A stretch of 64,000 nt of DNA, taken from Mactra quadrangularis (Eukaryota > Mollusca > Bivalvia > Venerida > Mactridae). Position numbers and translations under genes: made by a program. The notes beneath the pieces were generated by a model. The model was not told where the DNA came from, did no database searches, and was given only the letters and a program-made list of their open reading frames with translations. The stretch is taken from NCBI GenBank assembly GCA_025267735.1, contig CM046294.1, positions 1,770,001-1,834,000 of the forward strand. Direction: 5' to 3'. Positions 12,001 through 23,029 of this stretch are shown here, piece after piece (positions within the stretch are counted from its first letter, which is position 1; each line of letters starts with the position of its first letter).

Positions 12001-15000
12001 GTGCATCCATATACTGACCTTTCGTTTTATACAAATGAAGAACTGTTAGACCGTGTATGTCACAGAACGTAAATGTCACCCGTGTGTGACATATTCGGTC
12101 GAATTTATCACACATACATCGAGTGACATATACGTTTGTGCAAATTAGCGATAAATGTCTGACCGTATATTACTTATATCACACATTTCATTCGATGAAC
12201 CAATTCTGTTTGCTATTAACTTTGTCCGCAGCAGCAACAGCCGCAGTAATAGTAGCTAGCCATCAGCGGCGTGATCAAAACATCATTATAACCATTTCTA
12301 TCTTGTGTGATTTTTGTTGTAACATTTCCGACTTGCAGATATACAATGTACAGTAAGGGGCCTCGAGAACTTAAATATATATTATACCGTAAAATCTCGA
12401 TTATGCTCCTCCTCTAACAAGCGCCCCCAACATTTTTTTTGAAGGAGAAAAATGACTTACCTTAACAATTTCACTTTCATGATGAAATTTAGCAAATAAT
12501 CAACACTACTTTTTTCAGTATATTTATATTCCAAACGTTTAATTAAAAAGTATCTGTTCTCAATCATACGACAAATTGCTTCTCGATGCCAAGTGTTCGT
12601 TTCTGTGTATATTAAAAGTTTACTTAATTGGTGCGATACAGCAGAAAATAAACAATTACCATCCGATATTGGATCGAACACAATTACTCCTAGCTTAAAT
12701 GTTGGTTATTTGTATTCTCGCATATTGAAGAGTAGTCGGGTCGCAATAGGATACTTTATGTAATAGAACTAATAGTTTTGATTAGCATGCACTCCCGTTT
12801 TTTCACTTATGTTTCTGCATTGAAATTAATTTGCCGAAAATGTTTTACTTGAGAAATCATACACAAAAATCATTTTAGCTACCGTCTGGTGCTTTTCATC
12901 CAAAAGTTAAATTGTGACGTCTGAAAAGGCGGCATATATGGATTACTTTCGGCGTATGCCGTGGCGGCGGCGTGTATTATAAAAGCTCCATTAATTTTAT
13001 TATCTTCGGCAAACATTAAATATTTATTATTTCTTTATCATTTAATAGGTTATTGGTCACTTGAACCTGTTCGGGCAGAATCATGTTCAAGAGATTTCCA
13101 ATTTTAGATAGGTTGAAACATGTATGCTTGGATTCGCAGGGCGTGGGTACAAGCACTATATAAATGCACCACATCATTATTGCGGGATAGTCGTTACAGT
13201 CTTGGGACCATTTCATTAATTGTAGATCGATTGTCTTCAAATAAAAAGTGTTTAACGCAGAGTAACCTCTTTCTAGAGCAAATAGTAAAACAGATTTTAC
13301 GATCAGGCAATTTTTGTAAGGTTGGTGACGATTTGAAACTACGTCGTTGAACGGTCGTTACAATAATAAGGAGAATTTGTGTCTGGAACCTGGGCGCTGA
13401 ACGGGGAAATTATAAGAATGTAAAATTGCTACATGTTTTCAGGTGGATAAACTTTTTTTACCCATGATGCCAAGCGTCTCTGTACAAAGGTAATTAATAC
13501 CGTTTGTGTACATAACGAGATCTGTATGTTTGTAGGTTGTTAACAGAACGCTGAATGAATTCTACTTTGGAGCACCCAATCCACCTCCTTTCCTTCCCGC
13601 GAATGGCTTCATGGTAACAGCCACAAAGGGACCTGGTATGGACGAATACTTGCTTTTAGGCAAAGGACAGTTAGTATTAATACACTTGTATACTTGTGAT
13701 TTTTTTTCGCAATTTTTGCGCATGAGAATTGAAATGTGTGTGTGTAGATATTTTTCATGTATTTATGGTGATTGCGAGCATGCGTTCCTTCGAGTTTGCA
13801 TTAGTGCGTGCGTACGTGCGTATGTTCGCACGTACGTATGTGCGGGTGCGCACGTTTGTGTAGATTTGTTTTGCAAAATTCATCCACAAAAAAAATATTA
13901 GAAACTAAAGAGTAGCTCTTACTGTATCAATGTAGGTGTATTTTACATAAAATAGCACAGATGTATGTTTCATAGTGTTCCAAATACATTTTAGTAACAA
14001 ACTTGTGATTGTCTATCTTCATGCTCGAATTTTCTTAGTTTTTTATTACCTATTTTGAAACACATGCAATCTTCGTCTATGGCTCTTATACATATATATA
14101 GAGAGAATTGTACATAACTCTTTCAGACAAAATTCACCCGGAACTTATTATAATCTTCATGTACGCTTTTAATATCACAAAAACTCTCAAAGACTGTTAT
14201 ACATGTGCAATCGAAAAAATAAAAATTAATCTACATAATGATAAACTTACATGCTTCAAATGGTGTCAAATAAATTTTTAGTAAAAACAACAATTTGCGA
14301 CTTTATAAAGTCGGCAACGATGCGACTCTCGGCACAAATGTAGTGCGCCTAGAGTAAGCTTATTATTATGTAGATTAATCATTACTTTTTTCGATCGTAC
14401 ATGTATAACAGTTTTTGTGAGTATTTGTGATATTTAAAGCGTGATTTTTCTCTTAATATATGTATTGGAGCTATAGACGAAGTCGCCTTTGTTTTGAAAA
14501 TGATCATCTGAAACGGTCAAACAAATGGTTATTTTAGATGTCTTAATAATAAGGAGGGCATTAATGTGTTTGTAAAAAACTAGTAAAACTACATATTAAT
14601 GTACATAGATGTATTGTAGACTAGTTTTGTACTGACTATGAGAAATTTATGTTTACAAGTGCTCGGTCTTTCCACTCGCAGACACGGCTATTTGACTCTA
14701 AGTTCAAATGGACATGAATCTGAAAGCAGGCATTTTATTCCATTTTCAGAAGTCGAGGTGACAACCCATCGTGTATAACCGTTGATAGGTCACTACAGCA
14801 TGGATTGCTCCGCAACCGAGCCTTTTTCATACAATCAGGTAACTCGCTTATAAATGCAAATTATGTTATTTCATTTTATCAATTCTTATTACTCCAGTAG
14901 AAATGTCTTGAGAATATAAGAATAATCTAAAATATATCTTGTTGACGAGCAGCTTGAGTATTACTGAAGTTCTATTTTTTCAAGTAACCACCCGCCTAGC

Positions 15001-18000
15001 TCAGTTGGTAGCACGCAAGTTTACGGATCGAAGGTTTGTGGATTCGATTCCCGGGCGGGGCATACTCTTATGGAGCTTGGACATGAAATTATTTCTACAG
15101 CCATTCTCCCTCCTACCAATGATTCTTAATTATTTAGGGCAGTTGCCAGTCACTGACGAAAGTATGCGCTTAGTAGTTGGTTAACAGCTAAATCCAGAGA
15201 CTAAGCCTTTCCAGGAACAGTAAGAAGATTGACTGACCACCATTATATGACCTATGCAATGTGTTGCTACGGCGTTAAACCCAACAAAAAATATTTTATC
15301 AACAAGTAGTTCCGTTATATGAATTGATCAATTTAGCATGAAATATTCTGTTACGAACCGGTTTATTTGCTATACAGTTTAGCGCCGATGGAATGTCTAA
15401 GACAAATTATTATTGATAGAATTGTGTAATACTTAAACAAATATAATGACAGATTTGAAGATTGTCTTTTTGTGAACAAAGCCAACTTTATTCGATTTTT
15501 ATTTGAAAGGGAGGTAATAATTCAAACGATTTCGTCTTATTTTTGTTAAGATATTTCTGAATTAATCTTATTTTATTATTTATTTATTTATTGGAGTTAA
15601 CGCCGTATCAACACAATTTAGGTCATTTCACGGCGTCCAGCGCACCTAACCTAGCTTTCCTGGACCATTGTCTATAACCAGTACTCACCTACCCTTCCAC
15701 AAGGCCGGAAACTTCTCCATATTATCTAATCAATGGAGGAAAATCGACATTATTGTCTAATTTTTATGGAAGGGTATAACCTCCCCGGGTGGGATTCGAA
15801 TTAATCTTATCCAAGCACAATGATTAACATGATTTAAATGAATGAGAGATCTATGTAATGTTTAAAAGGCTTTTATCCATTCTCGTACCCCGAGGTTATC
15901 GAGATTCTCGATCTAACTACTATTGAGAAGCCTACTAGACTCTGGGAACGAGAATGGCTTTTATCATAAACATTAACATTTATTTATCATTGTAAATACA
16001 AGTTCTGTAGTTACGTAATCTACATAGTAAGCATTCTTTCATGCGTCCAGGCATATTTGATTCTTTCCTACGTTTTTACTTTCGAGAAAACAAATTTTGT
16101 TTGTTTACATTCTGAAGAACATGTGACTGCATACATTAGGGTCATTCTCGTACCCAGAGGCTTTCAATACTAGCTTAGATAGATCGAAAAATCTTGATAG
16201 CCTCGGGGTACGAGAATAACCCTAAATGGACATTAGGGGTAATTGTACATGTATATTATTTCTACTCCACAGACGAGCCCACGGTACGAGCATTCGTATC
16301 ACACTGTCCAACATCATATATTATAATTGTACAATGTGAAATGTATGACTATGTCAGGAAACTTTGTCCAATCGACTCTACTTTTATCAGTAAGTATAGT
16401 TCAACCTTTGTCAACCAATAATTACTGTACTACCATACGAGTGTGTGCACACTTCAACTTTCACATGTTTGTGTGCACACTTTTACTTTAACATGTTTGT
16501 GTGCACACTTCAACTTTCACATGTTTGTGTGCACACTTCAACTTTCACATGTTTGTATCCACACTTTTACTTTAACATGTTTGTGTGCACACTTTTACTT
16601 TAACATGTTTGTGTGCACACTTCAACTTTCACATGTTTGTGTGCACACTTCAACTTTCACATGTTTGTGTGCACACTTTTACTTTAACATGTTTGTGTGC
16701 ACACTTCAACTTTCACATGTTTGTGTGCACACTTCAACTTTCACATGTTTGTGTGCACACTTCAACTTTCACATGTTTGTGTGCACACTTCAACTTTCAC
16801 ATGTTTGTATCCACACTTTTACTTTAACATGTTTGTGTGCATACTTTTACTTTAACATGTTTGTGTGCACACTTTTACTTTAACATGTTTGTATCCACAC
16901 TTTTACTTTAACATGTTTGTATCCACACTTTTACTTTAACATGTTTGTGTGCACACTTTTACTTTAACATGTTTGTGTGCACACTTTTACTTTAACATGT
17001 TTGTATCCACACTTTCACTTTAACATGTTAGTATCCACACTTTTACTTTAACATGTTTGTATGCACACTTTTACTTTAACATGTTTGTATCCACACTTTT
17101 ACTTTAACATGTTAGTATCCACACTTTTACTTTAACATGTTTGTATTCACACTTTTACTTTAACATGTTAGTATCCACACTTTTACTTTAACATGTTTGT
17201 ATGCACACTTTTACTTTAACATGTTAGTATCCACACTTTTACTTTAACATGTTTGTATTCACACTTTTACTTTAACATGTTAGTATCCACACTTTTACTT
17301 TAACATGTTTGTATTCACACTTTTACTCTGGTTTAAGCTGTTTTTATTTTAAATTACTGTTGATCTGAATTGAATTTTATGTCTTGATTAACTGTGACCA
17401 CTAAATCACAAAACCTTCGTAATCAAAGGCTATCAGAATTCTTGATACTAGCCATAACCTCTAGGTATGAGAATGATAAGAATGAGACACAATAAAGTTT
17501 AAAATGCTATTTGAATTTTACGTAGCATAATCGGTCATTTATGTTGTGACGAACATAAAGACGGACAAATACATCTTTATATGGATCTTAATGTTTTCTT
17601 ACAATATCTTAACATTTCACCATGATGCTGTGATCGTTAAAGGGCAAAACCGTCCGGCTAGCTCAGTTGGTAGCACGCAGGTATACTGATCGAGGGGTCG
17701 TGGGTTCGACTCACGGGCGGGGCATACTTTCGTGGAGCTTGGTCATGAAAATATTTCTACGGCCATTCTCCCTCTTATCAATGATTTTTAATTATAGAGG
17801 GCAGTTGTCAGTCACTGACGAAAGTTTGCGCTTATTTGTTGGTTAAAAGCTAAATCCAGAGATTTAGCCTTTCCAGGAGGAGTGAGTAGGTTGACTGACC
17901 GCCGTTGTATGACCTACACAATGTGTTGCTACGGCGTAAAACCCAACAAACAAACAATTAAAAAGCAAATAATTCTCTACTTCAAATTCAAATACGAATA

Positions 18001-18264
18001 CATACCTCATCGCTATCGTCCATACATCAATTGTTGCGTTGACCAACAGGGCGACACTTTTTTAAGATCAAATAATTTTCTTCACTTTAATTAATATGTA
18101 TAGATATTTAATGTTTATATTTCTTTCATTCAGATGTGTATTTGCAAACCAGCATCGATGACGTACCAATAAACGACTTAGCTGAGGAAATATGTAGAAT
18201 TACGGGTGTGGAGATGGGGGCGCAGGATTTGAAATGGTTCTTTACGTATGGAAACCTGTGTTAA
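9093..18264 (+). CDS. P1: small secreted cysteine-containing protein, five exons
   Basis: Coding exons: 9093-9248, 13536-13669, 14750-14838, 16273-16389, 18134-18264, all with GT/AG borders and phases 0, 2, 1, 1; total 627 nt, 208 residues plus stop. Residues 1-23 form a signal peptide ending near VTSHEC. The mature part has about seven cysteines: HECGERSG, NPSC, three in exon 4 (HCPTSY, QCEMYD, LCPIDS) and two in exon 5 (EEICRIT, GNLC). Exon 2 has an N-glycosylation site (VVNRTL). No family is recognised. P2 and P3 conserve the ARFPNY, GMDEYL-like, NRAFF, CPTSYIII and GVEMGAQDL-WFFTYG blocks. About half of exon 1 residues are identical to P2, so P1 is the oldest divergent member. A TIR element sits 28 bp after the stop, so the polyadenylation site is unclear. 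Confidence 0.85.
9343..9620 (+). repeat. 47-bp tandem repeat, about six copies
   Basis: Units starting AGATGGTCATAGCTCATAAG recur at 9343, 9390, 9437, 9484, 9531 and 9578, with one or two changes each. The array lies in intron 1 of P1, about 95 bp after the donor site. Confidence 0.95.
9621..10390. other. Intron 1 of P1, nothing recognised
   Basis: AT-rich intronic sequence without recognised repeats or coding potential. Confidence 0.4.
10395..10640. repeat. Large palindrome of GAATTCATGAAG units
   Basis: About five TTCATGAATTC or AACTTCATGAATTC units on the left face about five GAATTCATGAAGTTGAA units on the right around about 10530. The transcript could fold into a long hairpin. It lies in intron 1 of P1. 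Confidence 0.85.
11330..11660 (+). repeat. Direct duplication of a ~180-bp dispersed repeat
   Basis: AGAGTTATGTAACTTGGTAT, GAACTC-AATGGTAACCC, AAGTGAATCCC and GTTGCACCTAAAAACTTAAC each occur twice in the same order (from 11342 and from 11521). The second copy is followed by ACGCCGACGC. Confidence 0.8.
12457..12705 (-). pseudogene. OTU-type cysteine protease fragment
   Basis: The minus strand reads a short open stretch containing DPISDGNCLFSAVSHQL. The D-G-N-C-L-F core holds the catalytic Asp and Cys of the OTU deubiquitinase family. The stretch preceding it (TFKLGVIVF) fits the usual strand before that motif. The frame is about 80 codons, has no ATG and ends before the catalytic histidine, so this is a fragment of an OTU domain of roughly 120 residues or more. 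It lies antisense in intron 1 of P1. OTU domains occur both in cellular genes and in mobile elements; the lack of neighbouring exons favours transposon cargo or a processed fragment. The family call is from the motif alone. Confidence 0.55.
12709..13535. other. Remaining intron 1 of P1
   Basis: No coding sequence recognised. CATTTCATTAATTGTAGATC and TTCTTCAAATAAAAAGT (13205-13251) recur at 54952-54992 after P2 exon 4, and GACGATTTGAAA also recurs, so about 130 bp is a dispersed repeat. Confidence 0.5.
13795..13862. repeat. Alternating purine-pyrimidine tract
   Basis: GCGTGCGTACGTGCGTATG followed by CGCACGTACGTATGTGCG is nearly perfectly alternating and self-complementary. It lies 125 bp after exon 2 of P1; the matching place in P2 and P3 has only a short GTGTGTGAGTAAGTAAG run. 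Confidence 0.6.
14067..14487. mobile_element. Foldback element with long inverted arms
   Basis: The left arm (CTTCGTCTATGGCTC, ATATCACAAAAACTC, CTGTTATACATGTGCAATCG, ATTAATCTACATAATGATAA) is repeated inverted on the right (ATTATGTAGATTAAT, CGATCGTACATGTATAACAG, GAGCTATAGACGAAG). The arms are about 130-180 bp around a centre near 14300. No coding; lies in intron 2 of P1. Confidence 0.75.
14988..15291 (+). repeat. SINE-A full copy
   Basis: tRNA-like head with CTAGCTCAGTTGGTAGCACG and GATTCGATTCCCGGGCGG, standard body, and tail TGTTGCTACGGCGTTAAACC ending in CAACAAAAAA. In intron 3 of P1. Confidence 0.9.
15559..15810 (-). repeat. SINE-B, 5'-truncated, with 13-bp TSD
   Basis: The SINE-B tail and body (inverted) end abruptly at box B (GGTGGGATTCGAA on the plus strand). 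Direct repeats GAATTAATCTTAT flank it at 15559-15571 and 15798-15810. This is a textbook target-primed insertion truncated inside the tRNA head. Confidence 0.9.
15878..15956. mobile_element. CATTCTCGTACCC palindromic MITE, copy 1
   Basis: Ends CATTCTCGTACCCCGAGG and CTCTGGGAACGAGAATG are inverted copies of each other, about 79 bp apart. In intron 3 of P1. Confidence 0.8.
16143..16218. mobile_element. CATTCTCGTACCC palindromic MITE, copy 2
   Basis: CATTCTCGTACCCAGAGGCT faces AGCCTCGGGGTACGAGAAT. It ends 55 bp before exon 4 of P1. Confidence 0.8.
16441..17335 (+). repeat. 28-bp minisatellite in intron 4 of P1, about 32 units
   Basis: The unit CACTTTTACTTTAACATG plus TTTGTGTGCA (28 bp) repeats without break and starts about 50 bp after the exon 4 donor. 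Two main variants exist: TTCAACTTTCACATG and TTTTACTTTAACATG. Later units change GTGTGCACAC to GTATCCACAC. A long open frame through it is a consequence of the repeat, not a gene. Confidence 0.97.
17428..17475. mobile_element. CATTCTCGTACCC palindromic MITE, partial copy 3
   Basis: CTTGATACTAGCCATAACC then AGGTATGAGAATG matches one arm and the middle of the family. In intron 4 of P1, the same intron that holds a copy in P2. Confidence 0.6.
17650..17958 (+). repeat. SINE-A full copy
   Basis: Head CGGCTAGCTCAGTTGGTAGC and TGGGTTCGACTCACGGGCGG, body, and tail TGTTGCTACGGCGTAAAACC with CAAACAAACAA end. In intron 4 of P1. Confidence 0.9.
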
Positions 18265-18291
18265 ATGATTATGAAGGAACTCTTATATAAA

Positions 18292-18571
18292 CTTTACTAA
18301 AGTTGTAACCGATCACTTTTCAAATTTAAATTATTTTAAATACTAATTTTTATACTCACCACGCTCTGCACGAACATTTCGTGCCAAAATCTGAAACCAT
18401 ACACTGTGTCCCGCTTGAGTGCATCGGACCGTATCAAATTATTTTAGCTTTCCACAAATCGGTAGAAATTAACACAAAAATCGCCTCTGCAAAATTAAAT
18501 AAGGATCCATTGGCCCGTTATAAAATAATTAAAATTTGAAAAGTGATCGGTTAGAACTTTTGTTAAGTGTA
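18292..18571 (-). mobile_element. TIR element of the CCGATCACTTTTC family, two-ended copy
   Basis: The left end TTACTAAAGTTGTAACCGAT then CACTTTTCAAATTT and the inverted right end TTAACAAAAGTTCTAACCGA then TCACTTTTCAAATTT form a TIR of about 38 bp. The interior matches 1490-1715 and 40857-41095 in the opposite sense. It begins 28 bp after the P1 stop codon. Confidence 0.8.
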
Positions 18572-19312
18572 CATATCGTCAGAATGATTTTAACGAGAGA
18601 ATTCAGTATAACATGCTTAAACAGTCACCAACTGCTGTAAGTTGACAAGCTGGCCTTTTTTTACACAAAGAATATCTTTCCGTTTTGCACCTGTCATAAG
18701 CAGCCACCCATACAAAAAACACCTACAAAAATTGTACAAAAATGGTCAATAAATTGGCAAAAAAATGAAGAAAGCCAATTTATTTACACCTTTTTTTGCA
18801 AATTCATTTAATGATTTGACAATAAATTGGTTTGTACGTAGAAAACCACACCCCTGTCTTTTGCCAATTCATTACAAAAACCTAATTCTTATACAATTCA
18901 TTAAAAATAGAAAACTTGTTTAGCATCATTTATTGTCAATTCACTGTACTTCAAAATTTGCACAACAACATTTATTACAAATTCATTATACTTCAACAGA
19001 GATTTTAAACCACACCATTTATTACATATTCATTTCACTTCAGATGAAAGAATTAAGGTAGCATTTTGAAAAAGTTGTTCAATCATTTAAAATGGTTTCA
19101 ACATACATACTTTGAATGGTGGATGAATATTGGCATGAACACTTGAATGCACTGTTTCTTGCGGTCTTAAGACTTGTGCAATTCATGTTAAAATAGTATA
19201 TTTTATTATCAGGTTGACCATCCCTCATCAGTAATTAAAACGCGGTTACAATATTTTCGCTGCGTCAAATATCTGATTTTATGCTGGCTAAAGTCACTAA
19301 AAGAAAATGCTT

Positions 19313-19540
19313 AAGTTGCGGTTAAAATATTTTAGCTAAAACCCCCCAAAAAACCAGTATTTCCACCCAAGCTTAAATCGTATTTTTATCAGAGCTGAAA
19401 TAGTAATTTTTGATGACAGTGACTCACCACACTTGGCCGCTGTCACTCAATATTTGTTTGGTTAGATTAATGGACAGGGTAAAAACATTCTAGCCAAAAA
19501 TCACATTTTTATCAGAGCTGAAATATCTTAACCGCAACTT
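19313..19540. mobile_element. Nested TIR element, about 228 bp
   Basis: AAGTTGCGGTTAAAATATTT plus TAGC at 19313-19336 is repeated inverted at 19517-19540 with two changes. TTTTTATCAGAGCTGAAATA occurs twice inside. Confidence 0.65.
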
Positions 19541-20140
19541 AAATGAAATTTATGCCATCGCTAAAATATTCTAGCCACGGCTAAAACCATATTTATCCCA
19601 GATCTAAAACAAAAATTTCTTTACAAGTCTCATAATTCCGGAGAATTATTTTTATAGGATGGTGGGATGTGTATCATAAGTGACTCAGTTATGAGTTATT
19701 TATATCATATCTGATATGTTTTCTGTAATTGGCAATTAAGAGAGCATTTGTTAGATAACTTTGTTCTATTTCTAGGACGTTATGAAATTTAACCTAAATA
19801 TTACGTATGTTTTGTATAAATCAAGGGACTGTGTGCATTTATTTTATCACTTTTCGTATGACAAATACTTTATTAAGAAATAATTAGGAATTTTACTCTA
19901 AAATATTAGATTCTTATAGCGTTACGGTCGTACCGCGTGTCATGATCTTTATGACGTCACTGCGCTTTGTGACGTAATATTATTATTATTGTTTTGTACG
20001 CTGGTGTGGAACACTCGGAAAGAGATAGGCAGTTGAGTTTCTGTAATCGAAGAGGAAGGGCATTTTTTTAGATTTCTTGTTGGAATACCCAAGGACACCG
20101 TCGTACAATGTAACTACTCTTTCTTTGTTTGTTTGGGTTT

Positions 20141-20190
20141 TACGGCGCACCAACACAGAAAGGTCATATCGCGCCGAACTACTCTTTCTG
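20141..20190 (-). repeat. SINE tail fragment
   Basis: The inverse reads GTGTTGGTGCGCCGTAAAAC then CCAAACAAACAAA, a third variant of the shared SINE 3' tail. Confidence 0.6.
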
Positions 20191-21064
20191 TTATTTAATA
20201 ATTATAGTTGATATCGCTAGGTCCTTTGATCATTACATTGACAAATATTTGTAAACTTAATTTCTTAACTAATGAACGTACTGTCTAATATTTATTTTAG
20301 CTGTCGTGAGATAAATATCTTGTTTGACTATTGTGCGTTTAATTTGGATGCTCCAAATATTACTAAAACAATTTGTTCGTAATATCATCTTGTGTTTTAA
20401 TCTCAATCCAAATAACTTCGATATTGTTTCCCCGTGTTGTGGAATGAAAAGCTGCCGTGTAGGACATTTATGGCCGCTCGCTTTATAACAACTTAACCAG
20501 GCTCATTCCTGTTACCCTGGTATGGCTTTGAAACTTGGTACTCTTGTTCACCATCATAATCCCAACCTGGGCACAGGGGAATGTAACTCTATTTAGCATT
20601 TTGACAGAATTATGCCCAGAGTTCGATCAGTATTCGGTGGAGGATATCAATTCATTATTTTTTCTCAATTTTCTGGCTTGGATGTAAAATTACTATAATT
20701 ATAGCTTTGAGGAAAATGGACCACGCTTGTATATATCTTTGTTATTCTTTCTGATGATGGATTTGAAATGAAAATGAATCTAGAATAAAAATAATAAAAC
20801 AAGTAGCTATTGTTTGCCATATTTGTTTCTAACTTATTTGACATCATTTATTGCTAATTTTTAGCCACATTTATTGTCAATTTATTGCACATTAATTTCA
20901 TGAATCAACAAAACTAAAGGCCCAATTAATTGACAATTTATTTTCCCATTTATTGACAATTCATTATTTACAAGCTATAGAAAGCAAACCTGATTTATTG
21001 CACATTTATTGAACCCCATTTATTGACAACGTATTTACCATGCAATTTATTCACCCCATTCTTA

Positions 21065-21292
21065 GCTTTTTATACGCCCGTTTTGAAAAAAAACGGACGT
21101 ATTTTGTTCTATTGTTGTCCGTCTGGCCGTCCGTCCGTCTGAATGTCCGTGGACAATTGGATAGCCCTCCAGTTAAGGATGTGACCTATTCTGAGATACC
21201 GGGGTCATTGGTCAAGATCACAGGGACTTCATATGAGATAGAACACAGCATGGACTGCACACGGGCGTATAATGTCCCGCCCAGCGGAGCTC
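21065..21292 (+). mobile_element. Compact form of the TATACGCCCGT TIR element
   Basis: Ends TATACGCCCGTTTTGAAAAA and CACACGGGCGTATAATG are inverted. The left half has the GTCCGTCTGGCCGTCCGTCC run; the right half has CACAGCATGGACTGCACACG. The two halves correspond (inverted) to the two ends of the 3.8-kb element at 32690-36465, joined at GGACAATTGG-ATAGCCCTCC without the satellite array. Confidence 0.8.
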
Positions 21293-21746
21293 TTGTTTGT
21301 TTGGGCATGCACCTGATGTCTGTGGCCAGTGGTCACCAATTTCCTAACAATTTCACCAATTTACCTGTATTAAATAGTCTTGGTCAATCACATTTTAAAA
21401 TTAAATGTCACCATCATTGTACAATGACACAGACGTGTGAAAACCTACCAGTTGAGTCTTAAAACCGTCAAAACCGACATTGCCACGTGTGCCCTTCTTG
21501 AAGATCATTGAATAAGAAACTGCAAAAATAATTAACCATTTAGATTTGACTAACCTAGGTATTTTTGTGGCTGCTATAAGCAGCTAATCTTGTCACTTCC
21601 TTCACTGGCTGCTTGATGCATGTTATACTGTTCGTGTACTCGTTCTTCATCATCGTAAGATCTTATTACAAACAAAGCTTAAATGCAAATTTTATTTGTG
21701 ATTGTTTTCATTTTACATTCTTATTCCACAGTCTGACTCATTATCA

Positions 21747-21940
21747 GACCGAAGTGGCTGAGCTATTACGACTGGTAATCATTGAATAGCCAGCTCTGCG
21801 TTTTAATCCCATCAATAGCCTACTCAGTTGTTTCCTTTGGCAATAAAGTCTTACTTCCTCAGTACCGGGGGATTAGGAAGCGGACTCGGAATCTTAAATG
21901 TATGAACTTATTTCACAATCGACTAAAAACTAAAAAAATT
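21747..21940 (+). repeat. SINE-C, plus-strand copy
   Basis: GACCGAAGTGGCTGAGC and GACTGGTAATCATTG form the serine-tRNA-like head. GAAGCGGACTCGGAATC and TTTCACAATCGACTAAAA match the tail of the copy at 1990. Confidence 0.65.
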
Positions 21941-23029
21941 AGTTTGAACTATGTCATTGACATACTAAGCTTATACCGGTAAACCCATCCGGTAAGGTGA
22001 CATTTGCGGATGGTTTTGCCGGTCCACAACAGATTAAGTCCGCCAGTATTTGTAACTTGCAAACGGTATAAAACAGTAGTTTGTCATTCCGAGATCAAAC
22101 GTGAGGGCAGTTCATTACAGGACTGTGTATTACGGCACTTCTGCAATCATTCGTACCAGTTTTGCCAATACCCTTACGATACAAGTACATGTATCTGCTG
22201 TACTATTTATAGGCGCAAGGTGATAGCGTGGACGACGGGAATATCATGGGGAATAACTACGGTAGACAAATACGTGGAATGAAATATGATTAACTCCCTT
22301 AAAGAAACATCTGCATATCAAACAGCGCACAGTGATGATATACAACTGGCATACATCGATATTACTGACAAGTGGCCTGTGAACTCAAAGATAGAAATGC
22401 AGTAAGACTAAAAAGAGAATGAACTAGAAGAAAGAGTAACTAAAGTAAATAACGACCTGGTCACAAAACTCCCTCCACAAACCTTTCGTACGAGTTTTAA
22501 CTTAGCAGACGTCGCATTTTATATAACGTTTTCGTTACAATATACAAGAGGTTTCTAGAGACGACCTTAAGACTTGATATTTTTATTTGACACAACGCTG
22601 TTTATTAATTCTTATTTTGGTCATGTATGGCGGTTTGTTCACCTTTCCACCATTCCTGGTCAATGTTCTCTCACTAGTACATATTGTTTGGCCGCTAGCT
22701 TATGGAACTTGAGAAGTTAACATTTTGAGCATCCTATCATTCCGTGAATACACGCTCTGACGGAGCGGAGCTTGTGGTCAGAGTTCTCAACCCAATTATT
22801 TCATGAATACTTTGTCACAAGTCGTAACTACCCTCATTCAAAAGATCATATATCATACCTCCTTCCTATGTACATGCTCCCACTCAATTCTGACTTATTT
22901 AAGCCATATTTTGTCATAGTTTATCTCTCCGCTCCTATATCTACTTCCGGTGATATCGTATGTTTACGCCACGGCGGAAATACCTGAGTTACGGCCATTG
23001 TTACCTCCCCTGACACGGAGCGGCTCTCG
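21941..23029. other. No gene assigned
   Basis: Contains short open frames without recognisable domains. From about 22310 to 22540 the plus strand keeps a protein-like but interrupted frame (ELEERVTKVNNDLVTKLPP) that I cannot place. It may include the U3 part of the retroelement's 5' LTR. Confidence 0.3.

Larger units (their letters stand above)
18740..21060. mobile_element. Candidate element bounded by TTTATTGACAATTCATT arrays
   Basis: About nine degenerate copies of CATTTATTGACAATTCATT (either strand) lie in 18740-19030 and seven more in 20840-21050; the 1.8 kb between has almost none. The clustering at both ends suggests subterminal repeats of one insertion. No transposase was recognised, and exact ends were not found. 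Confidence 0.4.

Noticed and set aside
16443..16883. Open frame of 146 codons with Cys/His-rich repeats
   Set aside because: It is the in-frame translation of the 28-bp minisatellite in intron 4 of P1; overlapping frames are open as well.
16441..17335. CRISPR array
   Set aside because: Units are tandem without spacers, and the context is eukaryotic.
22004..22282. 92-codon open frame
   Set aside because: No domain, no splice context and no repeat in the window; not better than chance.
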